DNA from: CAIVPM01 sp049242885
GTDB taxonomy: Bacteria; Bacteroidota; Bacteroidia; Chitinophagales; Chitinophagaceae
DNA: 5,663 bases
Assembly (NCBI GenBank): GCA_049242885.1
Contig: JBMLOQ010000155.1
Location: 1 to 5,663, forward strand
Reading direction: 5' to 3'
The position numbers were made by a program, and so were the translations under genes. Position 1 is the stretch's first letter. Every line of letters starts with the position of its first letter. The notes under the pieces were generated by a model. That model saw only the letters and a list, made by a program, of their open reading frames with translations. It made no database searches and was not told the DNA's origin. Below are positions 1 through 5,663 of the stretch, piece after piece.

Positions 1-183
1 CAAAATTTGCCATATCATTGCAGCCTATAAAGCTTTATGAAGTTTCTATTACTAAATCTAGATTTCTTAGATCATCTATAAATTACAATTTCTCTTGGCC
101 TTGCCATTGTAGAATTTCTCGTTATTTTCAATTCAATAATTCACAAAATAGGTTGCCAATAAAGGCAGCATTAATATATTTTT
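1..183. other. Non-coding leader upstream of rocD
   Basis: No protein or RNA gene can be supported here. Forward frames close quickly or have no recognisable composition, and the reverse strand offers only very short frames. The region is AT-rich and contains the palindrome cluster at 27-78, described separately. It also has a weak hairpin-like TGCC/GGCA pair around 154-167. I looked for a Bacteroidota promoter (a TTTG near -33 and TAnnTTTG near -7) and found no convincing pair. The promoter of the arginine-catabolism genes may lie here in degenerate form or further upstream. An in-frame TAA at 172-174 rules out any upstream extension of rocD. Confidence 0.6.
27..78. promoter_or_regulatory. 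Cluster of three short perfect palindromes, possible operator
   Basis: Three perfect inverted repeats lie within 52 bases: ATAAAGCTTTAT at 27-38, AAATCTAGATTT at 54-65, and TAGATCATCTA at 68-78 (single central base). The last two are built from the same pentamer, giving ATCTA at 56-60, TAGAT at 59-63, TAGAT at 68-72 and ATCTA at 74-78. Paired dyads ahead of a catabolic operon fit a binding site for a dimeric regulator, but no regulator is encoded in the window and the motif matches no operator I can name. It does not look like an ArgR box. In AT-rich DNA single palindromes of this size are common, so only the clustering is notable. Confidence 0.25.
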
Positions 184-1419
184 ATGCATACGCAAACATT
201 TGCTGCAAAAACCCAGCATTTCTTAGATTTAGAAGAAAAATATGGTGCACACAATTACCATCCAATTCCTGTAGTGTTAGAAAAAGGCGAAGGTGTTTTT
301 TTATATGATGTAGAAGGCAAACAATACTTCGATTTTTTAAGTGGTTATAGTGCCGTAAATCAGGGGCACTGTCATCCAAAAATTATACAAGCATTGCAAA
401 ACCAAGCTGCAAAACTTACACTTACCAGTAGGGCATTTTATAATAATTTATTGGGCGAATATGCTCAATACATTACCAACTATTTTGGATTCGATAGGGT
501 GTTGCCCATGAATACAGGTGTAGAGGGAGGCGAAACTGCCATAAAATTAGCTCGTAGATGGGCTTATACCCAAAAAGGCGTTGAAGAAAATAAAGCCAAA
601 ATTATTTTTGCCGAAGGTAATTTTTGGGGTCGTACCCTTGCAGCTATTTCTAGCAGTACCGACCCTAGCAGCTATAAAAACTTTGGTCCATTTATGCCAG
701 GGTTTGATGTTGTGCCTTATAACGATGTAGTGGCGTTAGAAAAAGCTTTTCAAGATAAAAATGTAGCAGCCTTTATGGTAGAACCTATTCAAGGCGAAGC
801 AGGCGTTGTAATTCCTGATGATGGATATTTACAACAAGTAAGAAACCTGTGCAACGAGTACAATGTACTGTTTATTGCCGATGAAATACAAACTGGTCTT
901 TGCCGTACTGGTAAATTATTGGCTTGTGATTACGAAAACGTAAAACCCGATATTTTAATTTTAGGAAAAGCATTAAGTGGTGGAACCATGCCAATAGCAG
1001 CAGTGTTGGCTAATGATGAAGTAATGCTAAATATTAAACCTGGTGAGCATGGTAGCACCTATGGTGGAAATCCTTTAGCTTGTGCAGTTGCAATGGCAGC
1101 TTTGCAAGTTTTAAAAGATGAAAATATGGCCGAAAATGCCATGCTTATGGGCGAATTATTTAGAAGTGAATTGGCAAAAATTAATTCTCCATTTATTAAA
1201 GCAATTAGGGGTAAAGGGTTGCTAAGTGCCATTGTAATAGAACATAAAAACCCAGAAGCAAGTTGGGATTTTTGTATGGAACTTAAAAACAATGGTTTAT
1301 TAGCAAAACCTACACATGGCGATAAAATTCGTTTTGCACCACCATTAATAATTAACGAGGAGCAAATACACCAAAGTATTGCAATTATTCAAAAATCATT
1401 ATCTATTTTACAGCCTTAA
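184..1419 (+). CDS. rocD: Ornithine aminotransferase (ornithine--oxo-acid transaminase)
   Basis: This cytosolic PLP-dependent class III aminotransferase converts ornithine and 2-oxoglutarate to glutamate-5-semialdehyde and glutamate, feeding pyrroline-5-carboxylate for proline or glutamate. The 411 residues are full length for the family and line up with human OAT as I remember it at a constant offset of about 30 residues, which is human targeting and N-terminal sequence. Visible key residues are the PLP Schiff-base lysine K262 in LILGKALSGG, D233 in IADEIQTG, Y25 and Y55 (SGYSAVNQGHCHP), R150, E205 in EPIQGEAG, and R383 in KIRFAPPL. Together these make the ornithine-specific pocket and its Glu/Arg switch, arguing against acetylornithine or GABA aminotransferase. 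The ATG at 184 is fixed by an in-frame TAA at 172-174. The leader is T/A-rich with no Shine-Dalgarno. The next gene starts 21 bases after the stop, suggesting co-transcription. Confidence 0.98.
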   Translation: MHTQTFAAKTQHFLDLEEKYGAHNYHPIPVVLEKGEGVFLYDVEGKQYFDFLSGYSAVNQGHCHPKIIQALQNQAAKLTLTSRAFYNNLLGEYAQYITNYFGFDRVLPMNTGVEGGETAIKLARRWAYTQKGVEENKAKIIFAEGNFWGRTLAAISSSTDPSSYKNFGPFMPGFDVVPYNDVVALEKAFQDKNVAAFMVEPIQGEAGVVIPDDGYLQQVRNLCNEYNVLFIADEIQTGLCRTGKLLACDYENVKPDILILGKALSGGTMPIAAVLANDEVMLNIKPGEHGSTYGGNPLACAVAMAALQVLKDENMAENAMLMGELFRSELAKINSPFIKAIRGKGLLSAIVIEHKNPEASWDFCMELKNNGLLAKPTHGDKIRFAPPLIINEEQIHQSIAIIQKSLSILQP

Positions 1420-1440
1420 TCAATATCAAAAAAACAAATT

Positions 1441-2828
1441 ATGCAACAAATACAAGTTTCATCAGAAGTAGGAACATTAAAGCGTTTATTAGTTCACAGT
1501 CCAGATAGTGGATTAGGAAAAGTAGTTCCATCAAAAGCACAAGATTGGTTGTTTGAAGATATTGTACACTTAAACACAATTCGTAAAAACGAGTACGACT
1601 ATTACACTAAACTTTTAATGTATTTTTTAGACCCACAAAAAATAAAAGGCAAATTAAAAACCATTGATGCCAACAGAGATTTTTATAAACCCGAAAGCCC
1701 TAATTTTCATGCATCTGAAAATGTAATTGAATTGCAATGGTTGCTAGCTCAAATTTTAGAAAATGATAGTTTAAAAAAAGAGTTAATTGCTAGCGTATGT
1801 GCTATCGAAAATTGTACTTATGATACGCAAAATAAACTTACCAAATATTCAACAGTAGAGCTTGCCAAAACTTTTATTAGCGGCACGTCTGATGATAAAG
1901 AATTGCTTTTTCCACCAATACCTAATTTTATTTTTACAAGAGATATTGGCATTACAATTAACAATTATATTTTATTGAACAAGCCAGCAAAAAAAGCAAG
2001 AACAAGAGAGGCTTTATTGGCTAAATACATTTTCTTTAATCATCCACTGTTTGTAAATTATAAAGATAATATTATTGAGCTTAGCGATAGCCATCATAGC
2101 TTTTTATTACCAAAAGAAGAAGATGATAGAAGAGTAACTTTAGAAGGTGGAGATATAATGGTGGTTGCTCCAAATCACTTATTGGTAGGCGTAAGCGAAA
2201 GAACCAGTAGCGAAGCTGCTGTAAAAATTGCCAACACACTTTTTGCAAAAGGAATTGTTGATAAAATAACCGTAGTAAAAATTCCTAAGAAAAGAGACTA
2301 CATGCACATAGATACAGTGTTTACACAGGTTAAAAAATGTACTTGGGTAATGCTAGGCAACTTTAGCACCAAAACCATAAAACACGAAGGTGAAGATGAT
2401 ATAGAAAGAATTTTAGAAGTAAAGAAAGAAGAAAAGATAAAAATTTTACAGTTTCAAAAAAACAACCCCAACAACCCAAAAGAATTTATAAGCCTGGAAG
2501 AATTGTTGATTGATATAAGCAAAACCGATTTAAAGGTTACAGGTGATGTTACTATTATATTTAGTGGTAATAATGAGTTTCCTTATAGTGCAAGAGAACA
2601 ATGGACAGATAGTTGCAATTTACTAGCCATAAAAGAAGGGGTTGTTTTGGCATACGACAGAAACGATAAAACCACTGAAGCCTTTGCAGCAAAAGGGTTT
2701 ACAATTGTTCATGTAAAAGATTTGTTGCAACAGCTAGAAGATGGTGTGGTAAATACAGCAACCATAAAAGATACTGTAATACTTATGCCAAGTGCCGAAT
2801 TATCGAGAGCTAGGGGAGGTTTTCATTG
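1441..2828 (+). CDS. arcA: Arginine deiminase, 3' end lost in assembly gap
   Basis: Predicted to hydrolyse arginine to citrulline and ammonia in the cytosol (guanidino-modifying enzyme superfamily). The N-terminus has the family opening (GTLKRLLVHSP, 11-21). The residues known from Pseudomonas aeruginosa arginine deiminase are all recognisable: N162, F165, R167 and D168 in PNFIFTRD, R187, E235 and D238 in LEGGD, R254 in VGVSERT, H289 and D291 in MHID, and R458 in RARGG. The nucleophilic cysteine should be residue 463, but its codon is TG followed by Ns. With 462 residues before that position against about 405 in the Pseudomonas enzyme, it is long for the family. The main extra segment, roughly 312-360, is charged. 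Family members end about 10-15 residues after the cysteine, so the true stop probably lies in the gap. The frame stays formally open to a TAA at 2953-2955, but that 8-residue tail is repeat sequence and is unlikely to be protein. It sits 21 bases after rocD. Confidence 0.9.
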
Positions 2829-2928
2829 NNNNNNNNNNNNNNNNNNNNNNNNNNNNNNNNNNNNNNNNNNNNNNNNNNNNNNNNNNNNNNNNNNNNNNNN
2901 NNNNNNNNNNNNNNNNNNNNNNNNNNNN
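2829..2928. other. Assembly gap of 100 Ns
   Basis: There are exactly 100 unresolved bases. A round 100 is commonly used as a placeholder for a scaffold gap of unknown size, so distances and reading frame across it should not be trusted. It removes the catalytic cysteine codon and C-terminus of arcA and an unknown part of the arcA-ctlX junction. A heptamer repeat begins 7 bases downstream of the gap, which may be why assembly broke here. Confidence 0.97.
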
Positions 2929-2935
2929 TACCCTC

Positions 2936-2956
2936 TACTAAATACTAATTACTAAT
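2936..2956. repeat. Three tandem copies of heptamer TACTAA(A/T)
   Basis: The units are TACTAAA at 2936-2942, TACTAAT at 2943-2949 and TACTAAT at 2950-2956, contiguous and with one variable base. The last unit supplies the A and T of the ctlX start codon, so the array occupies the translation-initiation region of that gene. Each unit contains TAA, and because 7 is not a multiple of 3, three units place a stop in every forward frame. Such an array insulates the upstream reading frame and gives a weakly structured A/T-rich leader. The array may continue into the gap; only the three visible copies are certain. Confidence 0.85.
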
Positions 2957-3869
2957 GAAACAATTTACTCATCAACTATTAATGATTCGCCCAGTTGGTT
3001 TTGCGTTTAATGCAGAAACTGCGGTAAACAACAGCTTTCAGGTACCAACCAACCAGCAAAATGTGCAACAACAAGCTTTACATGAGTTTGATATTTTTGT
3101 ACAAAAACTGCAAAGCAATGGTATAGATGTTACTGTTGTAAACGACACACCAGAGCCATTTACGCCAGATTCTATTTTCCCAAACAATTGGATTTCTTTT
3201 CACACCAATACTATTTGTTTATACCCAATGTTTGCCGAAAACAGAAGATTAGAAAGAAAACAATCTGTTTTAGAAGCTGTAAAACAAAAATTTAATATTG
3301 AGCAAACCATAGATTTTACTGAGTTTGAGCAAACGAATATTTTTAATGAAGGCACAGGAAGCATGGTGCTTGATAGAGAAAATAACATTGCTTATGCCTG
3401 CTTAAGTGTAAGAACCCAGCTGCCTGCCTTGCAAGAGTTTTGTAGTAAAATGAATTATAAGCCAGTAACTTTTATAGCCAATGATGTGCAAGGGCAACCC
3501 ATTTACCACACCAATGTAATGATGTGTGTAGCTAACAAGTTTGTAGTAGTTTGTTTAGAGTGTGTAACCAATTTGCAAGAAAGGGCATTCTTAAAATCTA
3601 CTATTCAAGCTACAGGGAAAGAAATAATAGAAATTAGTTACCATCAAATGAATCATTTTGCTGGCAATATGTTGCAAGTTGGAAATCTAAATGGAGACGT
3701 TTTTTTGGTAATGAGCTCTCAGGCATATCATGTTTTAACAACAGAGCAAATAGCATCAATCGAAAAATACAACACTATTATTCACAGCAGTTTAGAAACC
3801 ATTGAAACAAATGGGGGTGGAAGTGCAAGGTGTATGATGGCAGAAGTTTTTTTAAATGCAAAAGCGTAA
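2955..3869 (+). CDS. ctlX: Citrulline hydrolase-type enzyme, CtlX/DDAH-like
   Basis: A 304-residue guanidino-modifying superfamily hydrolase of the group often named citrulline utilization hydrolase CtlX, related to dimethylarginine dimethylaminohydrolase and arginine deiminase. Its likely role is cleaving citrulline to ornithine, carbon dioxide and ammonia; this is inferred from family and context. Visible motifs in order: LLMIRP (8-13) opening the first strand, TPDSIFPNNW (70-79) with D72 and N77/N78, EGTGSMVLDR (132-141), IYHTNV (183-188) carrying the probable catalytic H185, QMNHFAGNML (231-240), and NGGGSARCMM (286-295) carrying the probable nucleophile C293. The protein is complete and of normal length, with no signal peptide or membrane segment. 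The ATG at 2955 puts the first conserved strand at residues 7-13, as expected, and it abuts the heptamer array. Hydrolysis of arginine or methylarginines instead of citrulline cannot be excluded from sequence. Confidence 0.88.
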   Translation: MKQFTHQLLMIRPVGFAFNAETAVNNSFQVPTNQQNVQQQALHEFDIFVQKLQSNGIDVTVVNDTPEPFTPDSIFPNNWISFHTNTICLYPMFAENRRLERKQSVLEAVKQKFNIEQTIDFTEFEQTNIFNEGTGSMVLDRENNIAYACLSVRTQLPALQEFCSKMNYKPVTFIANDVQGQPIYHTNVMMCVANKFVVVCLECVTNLQERAFLKSTIQATGKEIIEISYHQMNHFAGNMLQVGNLNGDVFLVMSSQAYHVLTTEQIASIEKYNTIIHSSLETIETNGGGSARCMMAEVFLNAKA

Positions 3870-3890
3870 AATTTTATAGTTTTTATAATA

Positions 3891-4142
3891 ATGAGTACCC
3901 TTTTAGAAATACTTTCAATTTTAGTTTTAGCTTCAATATTTTATCTTGGTTTTTATTTTTTTAGAAAACTGTCAAGCAAAACACAATCAATAGTAATCAT
4001 CACCTTTTTGGCTGTCTTTACAATTACAATTTGGCTTATGCCTAGCAATTCTAGTGTATATGTAAGATCAATTATATCATTTTTGTTTTTCCTTGGTATT
4101 TTAAGTGAAGTTTTAAAACTTAAAAAACGTAAAAAATCCTGA
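3891..4142 (+). CDS. Small hypothetical membrane protein, three predicted helices
   Basis: I do not recognise this 83-residue protein. It shows three hydrophobic stretches long enough to span a membrane, roughly residues 4-24, 34-50 and 60-75. Short loops separate them (RKLSSKTQS, and PSNSSVYVR), and the tail KLKKRKKS is strongly basic, which by the positive-inside rule should be cytoplasmic. No signal-peptide cleavage site, catalytic motif or known domain is visible. It starts 21 bases after ctlX in the same frame, with leader TATAATA directly before ATG, the same leader form seen at proS. Coding status is supported by length, clean membrane topology and position between two co-directional genes, but not by homology. 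It could be a passenger unrelated to arginine metabolism. Confidence 0.55.
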   Translation: MSTLLEILSILVLASIFYLGFYFFRKLSSKTQSIVIITFLAVFTITIWLMPSNSSVYVRSIISFLFFLGILSEVLKLKKRKKS

Positions 4143-4148
4143 TTTTTT
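4131..4148 (+). terminator. Possible weak terminator, A/T-only stem
   Basis: AAAAAATC at 4131-4138 is a perfect inverted match to GATTTTTT at 4141-4148, leaving a loop of only two bases, or about four if the inner pair is unpaired. The descending arm is T-rich like a U-tract. It overlaps the stop codon (4140-4142) of the small membrane-protein gene. The stem has almost no G:C pairs, so it would be weak. A 14-base palindrome, AAGTTTTAAAACTT at 4108-4121, lies just upstream inside the coding region. Both could be chance in AT-rich DNA. Confidence 0.25.
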
Positions 4149-4178
4149 CTTTAAAAACTTCTATTCCAAACAGTTAAG

Positions 4179-4210
4179 TTTGCATTCAAAATTTTAAGGA
4201 AAAGGCTTTG
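4179..4210 (+). promoter_or_regulatory. Candidate Bacteroidota-type promoter for proS
   Basis: TTTG at 4179-4182 resembles the -33 element. AGGCTTTG at 4203-4210 matches the downstream part of the TAnnTTTG -7 element but lacks the leading TA. The 20 bases between them fit the expected spacing. Transcription would begin around 4215-4220, leaving an untranslated leader of about 30 bases before the proS ATG. The -33 element overlaps one arm of a small inverted repeat, CAAAC/GTTTG (4167-4171 and 4178-4182). With two mismatches at the most informative end of the -7 box, this is only a suggestion. Confidence 0.3.
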
Positions 4211-4245
4211 CGTTTATTGCTGAGCCTAAAAGAACAACTATAATA

Positions 4246-5663
4246 ATGGCAAAAGAAATTACAAGTAGAGCAGTAGATTACAGTCAGTGGTACAACGATC
4301 TTATTTTAAAAAGTGGCTTAGCCGATTATAGTGCTGTGCGTGGTTGCATGGTTATAAAACCATATGGTTATGCTCTTTGGGAAAACATGAGAGATGTTTT
4401 GGATAAAATGTTTAAAGACACTGGCCATGTAAATGCTTATTTCCCATTATTTGTACCAAAAAGTTTATTTGAAGCCGAAGAAAAAAATGCCGAAGGCTTT
4501 GCTAAGGAATGTGCAGTAGTTACACACTATCGCTTAAAAGCAGATCCCAACAATAAAGGAAAATTAATAGTAGATCCCGAAGCTAAATTAGAAGAAGAAT
4601 TAGTTGTACGCCCCACAAGTGAAGCAATTATTTGGAACACCTACAGGGATTGGATTCAATCTTACAGAGATTTGCCAATTTTAATAAATCAGTGGGCAAA
4701 TGTTGTAAGATGGGAAATGAGAACAAGATTGTTTTTGCGTACAGCTGAATTTTTATGGCAAGAAGGTCATACAGCACATAGCACTAAGCAAGAAGCTATA
4801 GAAGAAACTGAAAAAATGCTAGAAGTGTATGCCAATTTTGTGGAAGAGTATATGGCTTTGCCAGTAATAAAAGGAGTAAAAACACCAAACGAGCGTTTTG
4901 CAGGTGCCGAAGATACATATTGTATCGAAGCTTTAATGCAAGATGGTAAAGCATTACAAGCTGGCACATCACACTTTTTGGGTCAAAATTTTGCTAAAGC
5001 GTTCAATGTTAAGTTTACCGATAAAGAAAACAAGTTAGATTATGTATGGGCTACTAGTTGGGGTGTAAGTACAAGATTAATAGGTGGTTTGGTAATGGCA
5101 CATAGTGATGATGATGGATTGATTTTACCTCCAAAAATTGCTCCTTTGCAAGTAGTAATTGTACCCATTTTTAAAAGTGATGAAGAGTTAGGACTCATTA
5201 CCAACAAAGTAAACGAAATTGTACAGCATTTAAAAGACTTAGGCATAAGAGTAAAGTACGATAACAATGAAAACAGCCGCCCAGGATGGAAATTTGCACA
5301 ATACGAAATGCAAGGTGTGCCAGTACGTTTAGCAATAGGTACAAGAGATTTAAGCAATAATGTAATTGAAGTTGCTCGAAGAGATAAAAAAACAAAAGAA
5401 ACTGTAACACTAAATGGTATTGCTTTTTATGTAAAGGAATTGCTAAATGAAATTCAATTACACATGTTTAATAAAGCAAAACAATACAGAGACGAACATA
5501 TTACACCTGTAAATACTTGGGACGAGTTTTTACAAGTTTTAGATACAAAAACTGGTTTTGTGTCTGCCCATTGGGATGGTACACCAGAAACAGAAGATAA
5601 AATTAAAGAACTTACAAAAGCCACCATTCGTTGCATTCCTTTAAACAACACACAAGAAGAAGG
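4246..5663 (+). CDS. proS: Prolyl-tRNA synthetase, archaeal/eukaryotic type, 3' truncated by window
   Basis: Class II aminoacyl-tRNA synthetase charging tRNA-Pro with proline. 472 complete codons are visible and the frame is open at the window end; the family is usually about 490 residues, so roughly 20 are missing. Visible landmarks: motif 1 region with RGCMVIKPYGYALWENMRD (32-50); the proline-contacting TXE-type loop T124-S125-E126 in VRPTSEAI; motif 2 RWEMRTRLFLRTAEFLWQEG (155-174); GTSHFLGQNFAKAF (240-253); motif 3 region with R277 and GLVMAHSDDDGLILPPK (281-297); anticodon-binding domain from about 300, including RPGWKF (345-350) and GTRDLS (365-370); and the start of the C-terminal zinc-binding-like domain from about 405. 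The short motif 2 to motif 3 distance shows that the bacterial-type editing insertion is absent, as expected for this class in Bacteroidota. The ATG at 4246 follows an A/T-rich leader without Shine-Dalgarno. Housekeeping gene, probably its own transcription unit. Confidence 0.98.
   Translation, partial: MAKEITSRAVDYSQWYNDLILKSGLADYSAVRGCMVIKPYGYALWENMRDVLDKMFKDTGHVNAYFPLFVPKSLFEAEEKNAEGFAKECAVVTHYRLKADPNNKGKLIVDPEAKLEEELVVRPTSEAIIWNTYRDWIQSYRDLPILINQWANVVRWEMRTRLFLRTAEFLWQEGHTAHSTKQEAIEETEKMLEVYANFVEEYMALPVIKGVKTPNERFAGAEDTYCIEALMQDGKALQAGTSHFLGQNFAKAFNVKFTDKENKLDYVWATSWGVSTRLIGGLVMAHSDDDGLILPPKIAPLQVVIVPIFKSDEELGLITNKVNEIVQHLKDLGIRVKYDNNENSRPGWKFAQYEMQGVPVRLAIGTRDLSNNVIEVARRDKKTKETVTLNGIAFYVKELLNEIQLHMFNKAKQYRDEHITPVNTWDEFLQVLDTKTGFVSAHWDGTPETEDKIKELTKATIRCIPLNNTQEE

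Noticed and set aside
1..18. A possible divergent gene starting with ATG at 18 on the minus strand and leaving the window
   Set aside because: Only six codons are visible (MIWQIL), with no promoter or leader evidence, so it cannot be told from chance.
87..120. Direct repeat AATTTCTC at 87-94 and 113-120
   Set aside because: An 8-base match in a short AT-rich leader is expected by chance and has no further structure.
18..308. A 96-codon open frame on the plus strand overlapping the rocD start
   Set aside because: It overlaps an unmistakable rocD in another frame, and its product is a low-plausibility mix rich in Cys, Arg, Asn and Phe with no recognisable motif.
2827..2829. A selenocysteine or premature stop (TGA) at the arginine deiminase nucleophile
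   Set aside because: The third base is unknown, and cysteine is universal at this position in the family, so the simpler reading is TGC or TGT.
2929..2955. Eight-residue C-terminal tail (YPLLNTNY) of the arginine deiminase after the gap
   Set aside because: It is mostly encoded by the heptamer repeat, the gap length is arbitrary so the frame is not assured, and the family normally ends 10-15 residues after the cysteine, inside the gap.
4767..5651. Several minus-strand open frames opposite proS
   Set aside because: They lie antisense within a strongly conserved synthetase and show no protein-like motifs.
1..5663. tRNA or rRNA genes, CRISPR arrays, insertion sequences or phage genes
   Set aside because: Nothing resembling a cloverleaf, spaced direct repeats, transposase motifs or terminal inverted repeats was seen; the region looks like ordinary chromosomal metabolism.

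Overview
The window is AT-rich DNA that looks like a Bacteroidota genome, most plausibly a Chitinophagaceae/Sphingobacteriales-type lineage. The reasons are an archaeal/eukaryotic-style prolyl-tRNA synthetase, A/T-rich gene leaders with no Shine-Dalgarno sequence, and tight co-directional packing. Nothing identifies genus or species. A run of exactly 100 Ns shows this is a scaffolded draft assembly, possibly a metagenome bin.

Layout, all on the plus strand: a 183-base non-coding leader with a cluster of short perfect palindromes (about 27-78); rocD, ornithine aminotransferase (184-1419); arcA, arginine deiminase (from 1441, 3' end lost in the gap at 2829-2928); a three-unit heptamer repeat (2936-2956) running into the start codon of ctlX, a citrulline hydrolase-type enzyme (2955-3869); a small hypothetical three-helix membrane protein (3891-4142); a short intergenic region with a possible weak terminator and promoter (4131-4245); and proS, prolyl-tRNA synthetase (4246 to beyond the window end).

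The first three enzymes form a coherent pathway. Arginine deiminase makes citrulline and ammonia. The CtlX-type enzyme is inferred to strip the ureido group from citrulline to give ornithine. Ornithine aminotransferase then makes glutamate-5-semialdehyde, which cyclises to pyrroline-5-carboxylate and leads to proline or glutamate. No carbamoyltransferase or carbamate kinase is seen in this window, so this looks like an arginine-to-proline/glutamate route that gains no ATP, unlike the classical arginine deiminase pathway. The two hydrolases belong to the same guanidino-modifying (pentein-fold) superfamily.

The main caveat is that the arcA catalytic cysteine codon is cut by the assembly gap (only TG is visible), so neither that residue nor the true arcA 3' end can be read. 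I did not find a clearly unprecedented system. The points most worth checking are the pathway itself, the upstream palindrome cluster, and the heptamer repeat at the gap edge.
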